A stretch of DNA of 64,000 bases from Campylobacteraceae bacterium (GCA_013215945.1 JABSOM010000001.1:336053-400052), one strand, 5' to 3'; shown: positions 16,476-25,126, numbered from the stretch's first letter. Program-made: numbers and translations. Notes: generated from the sequence alone by a model not told the origin.

Positions 16476-17012
16476 ATGAAAAATAATGATCTTGAACAAA
16501 TAAATAGAAATAACTTTAAAGTCTTAATGAATGTTTTATCACAACCTGGAAAAATCCAAAAAGTTCAAACTCTTTTTAACTCGAATATATTAGCACTTGC
16601 AAATACACTTTTGTATTCAGAAGTAAGTTTTTATTATGAAGGAGATGAAGATTTTACTTTAATTGAAGCAATAACAAATAGTACTAAAGAAGAAATCACA
16701 AATGCTGATTATATTTTTTGTGATGAAGTAAATGAAAACTTATTATTAAAAGCAAAAATAGGAAAAGATAAAGATCCCGAGTTATCAGCAACACTAATTT
16801 TTAAGTGTAAAAATTTTAAAGGTTTAAAGGTTTTATTAACAGGACCTGGAATTAATAAATCTAGAGAAGTATTTTTACCAATAAATAAATCTTTTATTGA
16901 CTCTTTTAATGAAAAAAATTCTTTATATCCTTTGGGAAATGAAGTATTTTTTTTAAATGAAATAAATGAAGTCCTCGCAATATCGAGAACAACAAAACTG
17001 GAGTTAATATAA
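16476..17012 (+). CDS. phnH: C-P lyase core subunit PhnH
   Basis: A 178-residue PhnH, a structural component of the C-P lyase core that resembles a PLP-fold without cofactor. Recognisable features are the N-terminal NRNNFKVLMNVLSQPGKIQ segment (E. coli PhnH has a similar FR-LL-AMS-PG pattern) and the LTGPGINKSREVFLP motif near residue 125. The start has TAAGGAAA. It overlaps phnI as TAATG. A remote homologue elsewhere would be hard to name, but the operon context is decisive. Confidence 0.9.
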   Translation: MKNNDLEQINRNNFKVLMNVLSQPGKIQKVQTLFNSNILALANTLLYSEVSFYYEGDEDFTLIEAITNSTKEEITNADYIFCDEVNENLLLKAKIGKDKDPELSATLIFKCKNFKGLKVLLTGPGINKSREVFLPINKSFIDSFNEKNSLYPLGNEVFFLNEINEVLAISRTTKLELI

Positions 17013-18064
17013 TGGCATTTTACGCAATAAAAGGTGGAGAAGAAGCTATTAAAAATTCTTTATCTTATTATAATGATTATTCAAAAGAACAAAACAATAT
17101 TAACGATGAAGATTTAATAAATACCTTAACATTTTCAATTGATAAAGTAATTAGTGAAGCTTCTTTATACAGTAAAAAACTAGCAGCGAAAGCGATCAAA
17201 AGATCAGCAGGAGATCTCTTAAATGCTTCATTTTTTTTAAGAGCTCACCGGTCAACGTGTCAAAGAATTGGAATAGCAAAAGAGCTTGATGTAAATGATA
17301 TGAAATTACAAAGGCGTATTTCATCAGCATTTAAAGATATAAAAGGAGGACAGTTATTAGGACCTTCAAATGATTATGAAATAAAACTTTTAAATGAAAC
17401 AAAAAAAGAATACGTAAACTTAGAAAACTATTCAGATAAAAACAATGTAATTAAATCAGCACTTACTCCTTTACGTGAGCAAAACTTAATTAAAAAACTT
17501 AAACAAGATAAAACTATTTGGGATATTACAAGAAACTATCCAAATGCTCCTTATCCTAGAAGTGCAGTGTTACAAGTTATGAGCAGAGCTGAGAGTGGGA
17601 GTTTATTAGCAGTTTCTTATACAACAATGAGAGGGTATGGTGATGTGCATCCTACTATTGGAGATTTAAGAATTGGTACATTAGATATTAAATTCACACA
17701 TCCTTTTACAAAAAAAGAAGTATTAATAGGTGAAATTGAAGCAACAGCAGTTGAATGTGCGGGAACATTTAATAAAGATGAGCAAGGAGAGACAAAACTA
17801 ACGACTGGTTTTGGTTTTTGTTTTGGAAAAAATGAAACAAAAACTATTTCTATGGCTATTACAGATTTAACACTTTATAACAAACCTTATTCTGTTGGTT
17901 CAGATTATATTCTAGCAGCTGATTACGAAATGATTATGCATCATTTAGACGGTATTGAATCTTTTGGAATGACAAGTCATTTTAAGTTACCACATTATGT
18001 AACCTTCCAAACGGATTATCAGATTTTTAAATGTGCTAAAGAATATGTAAAGGAGACAAATTAA
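17012..18064 (+). CDS. phnI: C-P lyase core subunit PhnI (purine nucleosidase component)
   Basis: A 350-residue PhnI, close to the ~354 residues of the E. coli protein. In the established pathway PhnI, with PhnG, H and L, replaces the adenine of ATP by the phosphonate to give a 5-triphosphoribosyl-1-phosphonate. Conserved blocks visible here: MAFYAIKGGEEAI, LNASFFLRAHRSTCQRIG, YPNAPYPRSAVLQVMSRAE, RGYGDVHPTIGDLRIG and GFGFCFGKNETKTISMA. Start and stop both overlap neighbours as TAATG. No unusual residue was noticed. Confidence 0.95.
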   Translation: MAFYAIKGGEEAIKNSLSYYNDYSKEQNNINDEDLINTLTFSIDKVISEASLYSKKLAAKAIKRSAGDLLNASFFLRAHRSTCQRIGIAKELDVNDMKLQRRISSAFKDIKGGQLLGPSNDYEIKLLNETKKEYVNLENYSDKNNVIKSALTPLREQNLIKKLKQDKTIWDITRNYPNAPYPRSAVLQVMSRAESGSLLAVSYTTMRGYGDVHPTIGDLRIGTLDIKFTHPFTKKEVLIGEIEATAVECAGTFNKDEQGETKLTTGFGFCFGKNETKTISMAITDLTLYNKPYSVGSDYILAADYEMIMHHLDGIESFGMTSHFKLPHYVTFQTDYQIFKCAKEYVKETN

Positions 18065-18885
18065 TGAGATATGGTTTTTTAGATGAAGACGCAAAAAAAG
18101 AGATTAGAAGATCTATTTTAAAAGCAATTGCAATTCCTGGGTATATTGTTTCTTTTGCATCAAGAGAATTACCTATTGCAAGGGGTTGGGGAACGGGAGG
18201 TTTGCAAATTACTTTGTCAATAATAAATGAAAAAGATACTTTGAAAGTCATTGATCAAGGTTGTGATGGTAGTGTAAATGCAGTAAATATTAGAAATTTC
18301 ATTAAATCTGTTACCAATGTTAAAACAACAAGTCATACAAAAGATGCCACAATTATACAAACAAGACACAGAGTTCCAGAACGGCCCTTAGAAGAGAATC
18401 AAGTTTTAGTATATCAAGTACCTACCCCTGATATTTTAGAACCAGTTGAACCAAATTCTTCTAAACAAAAGATTCTACATGCCAATGCTGATTATTCAAA
18501 ACTTTGGGTTTTGTTATATGAAGATACTTCAATGTTTGGAGATAGCCGAATATCAAATAGATATCCAGTAATGGTAAATGATAGATATGCAATGGACCCA
18601 AGTCCTATTCCTAAATATGATACGCAAAAGCTAAATAATTGTAAAGCTTTACAACTTTTTGGAGCAGGAAGAGAAAAAAAGATTTATGCCATTCCTCCAT
18701 ATACAAAAGTCGAACCTTTAAAGTTTGAGGATAGAGAGTTTAAAGTTGAGCATTTTGATAATAAAGAATGCCAGCGATGTGGATGTTCTACTTCCTTCTT
18801 AGATGAAGTTTATGATGATAATGGAAAAGTAAATTTTTATTGTAATGATACAGATTTTTGCGATAGTCAAAAGAGAGAGAAATAA
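18064..18885 (+). CDS. phnJ: C-P lyase radical SAM enzyme PhnJ
   Basis: A 273-residue PhnJ, the radical S-adenosylmethionine enzyme that cleaves the carbon-phosphorus bond and releases the alkane (methane from methylphosphonate). The segment PGYIVSFASRELP carries the glycine region that forms the protein radical, followed by RGWGTGGLQITLS. The C-terminal cysteines Cys236, Cys239, Cys260 and Cys266 reproduce the E. coli 241/244/266/272 pattern with one residue fewer in the loop, covering the 4Fe-4S ligands and the catalytic cysteine; Cys241 is an extra cysteine. The enzyme should therefore be functional. It overlaps phnI and phnK as TAATG. Confidence 0.95.
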   Translation: MRYGFLDEDAKKEIRRSILKAIAIPGYIVSFASRELPIARGWGTGGLQITLSIINEKDTLKVIDQGCDGSVNAVNIRNFIKSVTNVKTTSHTKDATIIQTRHRVPERPLEENQVLVYQVPTPDILEPVEPNSSKQKILHANADYSKLWVLLYEDTSMFGDSRISNRYPVMVNDRYAMDPSPIPKYDTQKLNNCKALQLFGAGREKKIYAIPPYTKVEPLKFEDREFKVEHFDNKECQRCGCSTSFLDEVYDDNGKVNFYCNDTDFCDSQKREK

Positions 18886-19721
18886 TGGTATTAAATATAA
18901 AAAATTTATCAAAAGTATTTGGAAAATTTTGTTCACAGTGTTTAAATTCAACAGGTGCCAATGTTAATAGCTCAATTTGCCCTAGATGTAATAGTGTCGT
19001 TGGCGTTAATAATATAAACTTATCTTTAAATAAAGGCGAAGTTTTAGGAATAGTAGGAGAGAGTGGTTCTGGAAAATCAACACTCTTACAACTTATTTAC
19101 CAAGACCTAGAAAAAAGTTATGGAGAAATATTTGTTAAAGATTTTGTAAATAAAAATGGCAAAAAAAAGAATATTTTAGATGCTAATTTAAATGAATTGG
19201 CTTATTTAAGAAATTCTTTAATGTCAATGATTTATCAAAATCCAAGATTGGGTTTAAATTATAATTTTTCTTCAGGTGGTAATATTGCAGAGAAAATAAT
19301 AATGAGTGGTAATAAAAAATATAAAGAGATTAGACAAAGAGCTTTATACTTTTTAGAAAAAACAGAAATTCCAACATCGAGAATTGATGATTATCCTGAA
19401 TACTTTTCAGGGGGACAGCAACAAAGAATACAAATTTCAAAAGCTTTATCTTCAAATCCTAAGATTCTTTTATTAGATGAACCAACAACAGGACTTGATT
19501 TATCAGTGCAAGCAAAAATACTAGACTTAATTAAAGAATTACAACATGAAATTGGTTTTGCAATGATTGTTGTTTCGCATGATTTAGGGGTAATAAAACA
19601 CCTTACCGATATTACTGTTGTTATGAAAAATGGGCAAATTGTAGAAAATGGTTTAACCGATCAAATTTTAGAAGATCCTCAACATCCATATACACAATTA
19701 CTTGTATCTTCAATACTTTAA
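18885..19721 (+). CDS. phnK: C-P lyase ABC-type subunit PhnK with four-cysteine N-terminal insertion
   Basis: A 278-residue ABC-ATPase-fold protein that docks on PhnJ in the C-P lyase complex. Walker A GESGSGKST lies at 58-66, then the Q-loop MIYQNPRLGL, signature FSGGQQQRIQISKAL, Walker B ILLLDEPTTGLDL and a D/H-loop VVSHDLG. Between the first strand and Walker A it has an insertion with Cys16-x2-Cys19 and Cys32-Pro-x-Cys35, a zinc-ribbon-like knuckle not found in the short E. coli protein. The insertion is in frame and flanked by normal PhnK sequence. It may bind zinc or contact the cysteine-rich end of PhnJ. Overlaps phnJ as TAATG. Confidence 0.92.
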   Translation: MVLNIKNLSKVFGKFCSQCLNSTGANVNSSICPRCNSVVGVNNINLSLNKGEVLGIVGESGSGKSTLLQLIYQDLEKSYGEIFVKDFVNKNGKKKNILDANLNELAYLRNSLMSMIYQNPRLGLNYNFSSGGNIAEKIIMSGNKKYKEIRQRALYFLEKTEIPTSRIDDYPEYFSGGQQQRIQISKALSSNPKILLLDEPTTGLDLSVQAKILDLIKELQHEIGFAMIVVSHDLGVIKHLTDITVVMKNGQIVENGLTDQILEDPQHPYTQLLVSSIL

Positions 19722-19730
19722 GGGAAAAAA

Positions 19731-20420
19731 ATGATTAGATTAGACGTCAAAAATTTACATAAAACATTTACAATTCATACCCAAGGAGGAGTGAAAGTAA
19801 AAGCTTTTGAAAATATAAATTTAACAGTTAAAAAAGGAGAATTTTTATCTCTTTATGGACCAAGTGGAGCAGGAAAATCTTCAATATTAAAAACCTTATA
19901 CAGAACATATACCACAAGCTCTGGTGAGATTAATTTTTACACAGACAATGGCTCTTTAATAAATTTAGCCAAAGCTACCCAGAGTGAAATTTTAAAATTA
20001 AGAAAATCTAGTATAGGCTATGTATCTCAATTTTTACAAATCTTACCCAGATTATCAGCTGTTGATGTTGTTAGTGAACAGTTAATTTTAAAAGGAGAAA
20101 GTGAAGTAATTTCGCGATTAAAAGCAAAAGAAATGCTTTCTTATTTATCAATTAGAGAAGAGTTATTTAATCTCTCTCCTTTAAGTTTTTCAGGAGGAGA
20201 GCAGCAAAGAGTAAATATTGCAAAAGGAATAATAGCTCCTAAATCCCTCTTATTACTTGATGAACCAACTGCATCTTTAGACAAAACGAATACAATGAAA
20301 GTAATTGAAAAATTAAAAGAAATTAAAAAACAAGGTGTTGCAATGATTGGTATTTTCCATGACTTAGAAGCAATGCAAAGTATAAGTGATTCAATTTATG
20401 AACTTAAAAGAGTAGGATAA
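19731..20420 (+). CDS. phnL: C-P lyase ABC-type subunit PhnL
   Basis: A 229-residue ABC ATPase. Walker A GPSGAGKSS is at 43-51, the signature FSGGEQQRVNIAKGI follows the Q-loop VSQFLQILPRL, Walker B is LLLLDEPTASLD and the H-loop is GIFHDLEAM. PhnL is needed with PhnGHI for the adenine-displacing step and binds the core complex together with PhnK. The gene follows phnK after nine bases with an AGGG ribosome-binding site. A transporter role was considered and set aside because of its position between phnK and phnM. Confidence 0.92.
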   Translation: MIRLDVKNLHKTFTIHTQGGVKVKAFENINLTVKKGEFLSLYGPSGAGKSSILKTLYRTYTTSSGEINFYTDNGSLINLAKATQSEILKLRKSSIGYVSQFLQILPRLSAVDVVSEQLILKGESEVISRLKAKEMLSYLSIREELFNLSPLSFSGGEQQRVNIAKGIIAPKSLLLLDEPTASLDKTNTMKVIEKLKEIKKQGVAMIGIFHDLEAMQSISDSIYELKRVG

Positions 20421-20423
20421 AAA

Positions 20424-21563
20424 ATGCAAACAGTATTAAGAAGTAAAAACGTATTAATAAATGAAGAGTTTATAGAGGCTGATATTGTAATACAAGGTTC
20501 AATAATAAAAAGTATTGATACTTATAAATCAAATGAGTTTGCCCTAGATTTAGGAGACAAAAAAATTGTACCTGGAATTGTTGATTTACATTCAGATGCA
20601 ATTGAAAAAGAGATTGAGCCAAGAGTGGGTGCCAATTTTCCAATAGCATTTGCTGTAGCACAATTAGATAAAAAACTATCAATGTGTGGAATTACAACTA
20701 TGTTTCACGCTATTGGCTTTGAAGACAATCCAAAAAAACAAAGAAGTATTGACTTAGCCAAAGAGCAAATAGAAGAAATTTACGAAGCTAATAAAAAACA
20801 TCTGGGAGTTGATAATTTAATTCATGCAAGATTTGAATTATCAAGCGATGAAGCAGTTGAACCAATAAAAGAAGTAATTAAAAAAGGCATGGTAAATTTA
20901 GTTTCTTTAATGGACCATACTCCAGGACAAGGACAATTTAAATCTTTGCAAAGTTTTAAAACATACTATTCTAATTATTATGGCCTAAATGAAGAAGAAG
21001 TACAAAAAGTAGTAGATAAAAAAGCAAATAAAAATGATGCAAAAATCAATGATTTAATAGCTTGTGTAAAAGAGCATAATTTAACACTCTTAAGTCATGA
21101 TGATGATTGTATTGAAAAACTTGATGCTTTGTTTTCTTTAGGTGTTAAAATATCAGAATTCCCACTTGATTTAGAGGTTGCTAAACATGCAGTAAAAAAC
21201 GGTATGGCAACTGGAATGGGAGCACCAAATATTGTACGAGGTGGCTCACAAGGTGGGAACATATCAGCAATAACATTAGTAAAAGAAAATGTGTGTAAAT
21301 ATTTATGCTCTGATTACCACCCCGCTTCTATGTTACAAGCAGTATATAAAATACAAGAAGATAGCCACTTATCTCTTGCTCAAGCTTTTTCCATGATTAC
21401 ATGCACACCTGCTAAATATGCAAACTTAGAAGACAGAGGTGAAATAAAAGAGAATAAAATAGCAGATATTATTGTAATAGATGATTCCCATATTCCAAAA
21501 GTTATTTTAACAATTAAAGATGGCGAACCTATTTATAATGCTATGAAAAACTACAAATTATAA
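20424..21563 (+). CDS. phnM: Alpha-D-ribose 1-methylphosphonate 5-triphosphate diphosphatase
   Basis: A 379-residue amidohydrolase-superfamily enzyme that removes pyrophosphate from the triphosphoribosyl phosphonate to make the substrate for PhnJ. Seen: the metal motif VDLHSDAIEKEIEPR, the active-site LMDHTPGQGQF block typical of PhnM, LLSHDDDCIE, MATGMGAPNIVRGGS and YLCSDYHPASML. Length matches the family (~378). It begins three bases after phnL. The assignment is secure; no residue changes were noticed. Confidence 0.95.
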   Translation: MQTVLRSKNVLINEEFIEADIVIQGSIIKSIDTYKSNEFALDLGDKKIVPGIVDLHSDAIEKEIEPRVGANFPIAFAVAQLDKKLSMCGITTMFHAIGFEDNPKKQRSIDLAKEQIEEIYEANKKHLGVDNLIHARFELSSDEAVEPIKEVIKKGMVNLVSLMDHTPGQGQFKSLQSFKTYYSNYYGLNEEEVQKVVDKKANKNDAKINDLIACVKEHNLTLLSHDDDCIEKLDALFSLGVKISEFPLDLEVAKHAVKNGMATGMGAPNIVRGGSQGGNISAITLVKENVCKYLCSDYHPASMLQAVYKIQEDSHLSLAQAFSMITCTPAKYANLEDRGEIKENKIADIIVIDDSHIPKVILTIKDGEPIYNAMKNYKL

Positions 21564-21572
21564 GGAGATTAC

Positions 21573-21608
21573 ATGGTACATACATATAGATGCATTTTAG
21601 GTTTATAA
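21573..21608 (+). CDS. 11-codon leader-like mini-ORF between phnM and phnN
   Basis: ATG at 21573 has the best ribosome-binding site of the spacer (AAGGAGATTAC) but encodes only MVHTYRCILGL before TAA at 21606-21608. The phnN ATG follows three bases later and has no Shine-Dalgarno of its own. The simplest reading is that ribosomes load here and re-initiate at phnN, so the peptide serves translation coupling. A decayed start of another gene is the alternative. Confidence 0.45.
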   Translation: MVHTYRCILGL

Positions 21609-21611
21609 AAA

Positions 21612-22145
21612 ATGCAAAAGAAAATAGTTTTAATTGTTGGAGCTAGTGGCGTTGGCAAGGATACTTTATTAAAGAATATAAAGAAGTCTTTAAAAAACAA
21701 AGCTAATTTTATTACAAGATATATTACAAGAGAAGCGGATTTAAATGAAAAGAACTATTTTCTGGATCCTTTGGCTTTTGATCTTTTGAAAATTAACAAA
21801 TTTTTCGTATCTTCTTGGGCTGCTCATAATAATTTTTATGGAATTTCAAAAAATTCCATAAAAGAGGGATTAAATATAATTTCTATTTCTCGTTCAAGTA
21901 TTAAAGATTTTGAAGCTTTTTATGATAATGTTTATACAATAAATATCACTGTACCAAAAGAAGAACTTAGAAAAAGATTAATAAAAAGAGCAAGAGAAAA
22001 TAAAGATGAAATAGAAGAAAGATTAAACAGATCTTATGATTGCATAGAATCAAATAATCTTATTCATTTTGACAACTCAGAGGATATTGGTAGAAGTAGT
22101 GAAAGTTTATTAAATTTATTATCTCAAATAAAAGAAGAAAAATGA
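21612..22145 (+). CDS. phnN: Ribose 1,5-bisphosphate phosphokinase
   Basis: A 177-residue P-loop kinase of the guanylate-kinase-like fold with Walker A GASGVGKDT at 10-18, the YITREADLNEKNYF substrate segment and a lid with RLIKRARENKDEIEERL. PhnN phosphorylates ribose 1,5-bisphosphate to PRPP, so carbon from the C-P lyase cycle returns to nucleotide synthesis. The start has no ribosome-binding site of its own, but a strongly initiated mini-ORF ends just before it. The stop overlaps phnP by four bases (ATGA). Confidence 0.9.
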   Translation: MQKKIVLIVGASGVGKDTLLKNIKKSLKNKANFITRYITREADLNEKNYFLDPLAFDLLKINKFFVSSWAAHNNFYGISKNSIKEGLNIISISRSSIKDFEAFYDNVYTINITVPKEELRKRLIKRARENKDEIEERLNRSYDCIESNNLIHFDNSEDIGRSSESLLNLLSQIKEEK

Positions 22146-22882
22146 AAATTACATTTTTAGGAACAGCTGATAGTGCAGGAATTCCTGTACATAATTGCCT
22201 TTGTGAAGTATGTGAATTATATAGAAAAGACAAAAAAGTCAATTTATCTACTTGTGCATATGTAGAAATAGACAATTCAATTATTTTATTAGATGCTGGA
22301 ATAGAAAACATAAGTAATATTTTTGATTCTAAGAAAATAGAAGCTGTATTTTTAACGCACTTTCATGCAGATCATTGTTTAGGCCTACTACGATTAAGGC
22401 ATTCGCTTGATGCTATTAAATGTTTCCACCCTAAAGATAAAAATGGTTTTTCTGATTTATTTAAACATCCACATTCGATGCAATATAATATAATTAAGGA
22501 TTTCGAATCAAAAGAAATAAAAGGTATAAAATTTACAGCTATTCCTTTGGAACATTCAAAAAAAACTCTTGGTTATTTACTTGAATATAAGAATAAAAAA
22601 ATAGCATATTTATCTGATTGTTTTAATATCAAAGAAAAAACTATGGATTTTTTAAAAACAAAAAATTTAGATTATGTTTTTATAGATGCATGTTATGATG
22701 AAAACAAAACAAAAGGAAATCATTTTAATTATATTCAAGCAAGTAAAGTATTAGATATATTAAACGCTAAAAATTCATATTTAATGCACATTTCACATAC
22801 AACACAAAACTATATTTTAAAAAATAATATTCAATTAAAATATAAGTATTTGAAAGAAAATGATGAATTTAATTTATCTTAA
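22142..22882 (+). CDS. phnP: Phosphoribosyl 1,2-cyclic phosphate phosphodiesterase
   Basis: A 246-residue metallo-beta-lactamase-fold hydrolase that opens the cyclic ribose phosphate released by PhnJ, giving ribose 1,5-bisphosphate for PhnN. Dimetal motif THFHADHC is at residues 72-79, with further ligands in LEHSKKT, YLSDC and the C-terminal LMHISHTT. The N-terminal HNCLCEVC supplies Cys19, Cys21 and Cys24, matching the structural zinc site of E. coli PhnP. Last gene of the operon; it overlaps phnN as ATGA and faces the convergent ywbE-like gene 17 bases away. No phnO is present. Confidence 0.93.
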   Translation: MKITFLGTADSAGIPVHNCLCEVCELYRKDKKVNLSTCAYVEIDNSIILLDAGIENISNIFDSKKIEAVFLTHFHADHCLGLLRLRHSLDAIKCFHPKDKNGFSDLFKHPHSMQYNIIKDFESKEIKGIKFTAIPLEHSKKTLGYLLEYKNKKIAYLSDCFNIKEKTMDFLKTKNLDYVFIDACYDENKTKGNHFNYIQASKVLDILNAKNSYLMHISHTTQNYILKNNIQLKYKYLKENDEFNLS

Positions 22883-22899
22883 AAAAAGAAAAAAATCTT

Positions 22900-23100
22900 T
22901 TATAGTATAAATTCTTGTACACGTCCAACTTGACCATCTTCAAGCATAACTTTTATACCTCTTGGATGATAAGCAGAAGAAGTTAAATGTTTTTTAACTT
23001 TTCCAGCTGTTAAAATGCCAGATCGTTGATCTTTTTTTAATACTACTTTAACTTTTAAACCAATAGTAATATCTTCTCTTTCTCTGTGATCTCTAATCAT
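22900..23100 (-). CDS. YwbE family protein (DUF2196)
   Basis: A 66-residue protein made almost wholly of the YwbE/DUF2196 domain: IGLKVKVVLKKDQRSG, LTAGKVKKHLTSSAYHPRGIKV and GQVGRVQEF are the family blocks. It is small and basic with an SH3-like/KOW-like pattern, but no function is established. It starts at an ATG with AGGAAA, one base after the upstream unknown gene, so they share a transcript. Confidence 0.88.
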   Translation of the reverse strand: MIRDHREREDITIGLKVKVVLKKDQRSGILTAGKVKKHLTSSAYHPRGIKVMLEDGQVGRVQEFIL

Positions 23101-23101
23101 T

Positions 23102-23578
23102 TTATTTTCCTAATAATACCGTTTTTGCAAAATCAACATTATAAAAAAAGATTGTTTTAAACATTAAAGATACTTTAGTTTTTTTAGGCTCAGATGTATC
23201 AAGAATGTCTAAGTAAAACTCAGTACCATCTTTTGGAACAATAGTTATGCTTACTGGTTTTAATGTTCTCATCATATTCATTGTAGCTTTGTATAATTTT
23301 GTTTCAATACCTTTAAGAATATCTCCGTTTCTTTCTTCATTTCTAATTGCATCAAATAAAACAGCAAGTGTATCTTTAAAAATACTCTTCGTCCATGTGA
23401 TTTTTCCTTTTGAATAATGAAACGTTGCCGATTTATTCAATAATGCTTTTGGTTTTTCTTCACGTACGTCTTCAATCATTTGTAAAAAGAAGTTAACACC
23501 ACCAAGCTTTGATGCAGCCTCTTCTAATTCTTTTTTGATTGTAATTTTTTGAGCTTCATCTAAAAGTTCATAATTCAT
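23102..23578 (-). CDS. Hypothetical protein, 158 residues
   Basis: I do not recognise a family. The protein is soluble, with a helical N-terminal third (residues ~1-30, ELLDEAQKITIKKELEEAASK) and a mixed remainder containing FHYSKGKITWTKSIFKDTLAVLFDAIRNEERN and a C-terminal beta-rich part (VSITIVPKDGTEFYLDILD). No cysteine pairs, signal peptide or membrane segment. Composition and codon use match neighbours. It precedes the YwbE gene directly, so a shared transcript is likely. Probably a real gene conserved in relatives. Confidence 0.75.
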   Translation of the reverse strand: MNYELLDEAQKITIKKELEEAASKLGGVNFFLQMIEDVREEKPKALLNKSATFHYSKGKITWTKSIFKDTLAVLFDAIRNEERNGDILKGIETKLYKATMNMMRTLKPVSITIVPKDGTEFYLDILDTSEPKKTKVSLMFKTIFFYNVDFAKTVLLGK

Positions 23579-23624
23579 AGTTTACCCTTGGTTTTTTTGC
23601 AATTATAGCCAAAATTTAAGCTTA

Positions 23625-24260
23625 TCACACATCCAATGATAATTTAATAGCCAATCCTATGAATAATGTGCCTACAATTTTTTTAATATATTTAGTAAAA
23701 GAATCTTTATAGGTAAATTTATTACTTATATTACAAGATACATAAGCAATTATACTATTAACAATGCTTGCAAGAGCTATAAAAATCAATCCCAATATCA
23801 ATAAACCCATACTTTTTTCACTCGAATCTACATTAATAAATTGTGGTAAAAAAGTAATAAAAAACAATGCCACTTTTGGATTTAAAATATTAATTAAAAT
23901 ACCAGAATAGTATATTTTTTTGTACTGTGCTTTTGAGTTATCTTCTTTTTTATTCGTATTTTTCTTAGAACTTAAGAACATAGCAATACCAAGATACAAT
24001 AAGTATAAAGCGCCAATATATTTAACAAGTAAAAATGCAGTAGGAGAAGCTTCAAGTAAAGCAGATAATCCAAGAACAACTAATACAAAATGAAACAAAC
24101 AACCCGCACTAATGCCTAAAGATGCCACAATACCAACTTTAAATCCTTTAGCTATGCTTTTATTTAAAACATACAATAAATCAACGCCAGGTGTAATATT
24201 CAATAATAAACCTGCAAGAATAAATAAATAGATATCAGTAATAGCACTCATGTTTAACAT
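23625..24260 (-). CDS. LysE family translocator
   Basis: A 211-residue inner-membrane protein with about six helices. The N-terminal LLLNITPGVDLLYVLNKSIAKGFKVGIVASLGI block is diagnostic of the LysE/RhtB exporter family, followed by a KYIGALYLLYLGIAM helix and LINILNPKVALFFITFLPQF. Members export amino acids such as lysine, homoserine or threonine; specificity is unpredictable. Neither the ATG at 24260 nor the one at 24251 has a clear ribosome-binding site, so the first three residues are uncertain. Confidence 0.88.
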   Translation of the reverse strand: MLNMSAITDIYLFILAGLLLNITPGVDLLYVLNKSIAKGFKVGIVASLGISAGCLFHFVLVVLGLSALLEASPTAFLLVKYIGALYLLYLGIAMFLSSKKNTNKKEDNSKAQYKKIYYSGILINILNPKVALFFITFLPQFINVDSSEKSMGLLILGLIFIALASIVNSIIAYVSCNISNKFTYKDSFTKYIKKIVGTLFIGLAIKLSLDV

Positions 24261-24294
24261 TTAATTTATATGGCATACTATACAAAAAATCTAT

Positions 24295-25041
24295 TTAGAC
24301 ATGTATATTAAAATAATCTCTTAACACTTCATATTTATTTTCAGAAGAAATTTCCCATTTTCGTTTTAAGTCTTTTGTTTTTATGCTTAGGAAACTGTCG
24401 GTTAAAGTGACTCTGCCCTCTTTTGAAGCTTTACTTACTAACAAGGGTACCGTAACATCTTTTCTTACATTATCAAAAATATTTTCATAATCATGTAAAG
24501 AAACTTTTGTTAAATCAAAAGAATAAGATTCATTTTCTTTATCATTTTTATAGCGTGAAAACAAAGAAAAAGTATTTTTATTTTCTTTAATATAATACTC
24601 AATATCCTCATACACGGATATATACTTATCATTGTTCGTATCTAGAGCTTCTCTAACATTTTGTCCAAAACCAACATCTACTAAATAACTTTTATTATTA
24701 AGTTTCACTATTAATGCTAAATGGGGGAAATCAGAAGAAATATAAGTTGTATCTTTTATTTTACAAAAAATCATATACACATCAAAACCAAGCTCATTTA
24801 AAAGATAAGCAAAAAGTGTATTATTTTCATAACAAATACCACCTCTATTGTTTTCAACTATTTTTTCATAAACATTATAAAGGTGAAAAGAGGGAATTTT
24901 TTTGTGAAAAAAGTCTAAGTTTTCATAAGGGATTTCTTGTAAAAAAGCAGAAATAAGAAGATTAAGTGTTTTCAGGTTTTTCTCTTCTTCTAGTATACTA
25001 TCAGAAAGATTGACCCTTTCTAAAATTTCATTTATACTCAA
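24295..25041 (-). CDS. Arylamine N-acetyltransferase family protein (TTG start)
   Basis: A 248-residue NAT-family acyltransferase, which moves acetyl from acetyl-CoA to an amine through a Cys-His-Asp triad. All three are present: RGGICYE with Cys70, SSDFPHLAL with His107 and LVDVGFG with Asp122. The start is TTG at 25041, six bases after AAAGGA, which fits better than any ATG. C-terminal sequence is shorter than in enteric NATs. Natural substrate unknown; the fold is also used in polyketide chain release. Confidence 0.88.
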   Translation of the reverse strand: MSINEILERVNLSDSILEEEKNLKTLNLLISAFLQEIPYENLDFFHKKIPSFHLYNVYEKIVENNRGGICYENNTLFAYLLNELGFDVYMIFCKIKDTTYISSDFPHLALIVKLNNKSYLVDVGFGQNVREALDTNNDKYISVYEDIEYYIKENKNTFSLFSRYKNDKENESYSFDLTKVSLHDYENIFDNVRKDVTVPLLVSKASKEGRVTLTDSFLSIKTKDLKRKWEISSENKYEVLRDYFNIHV

Positions 25042-25126
25042 AATAAATCCTTTACTAATGATAGTTCTTTAGAGATAAATAAGATATTAATTTAAATATT
25101 AAAATAAATAAATAAGTATATCAAAC

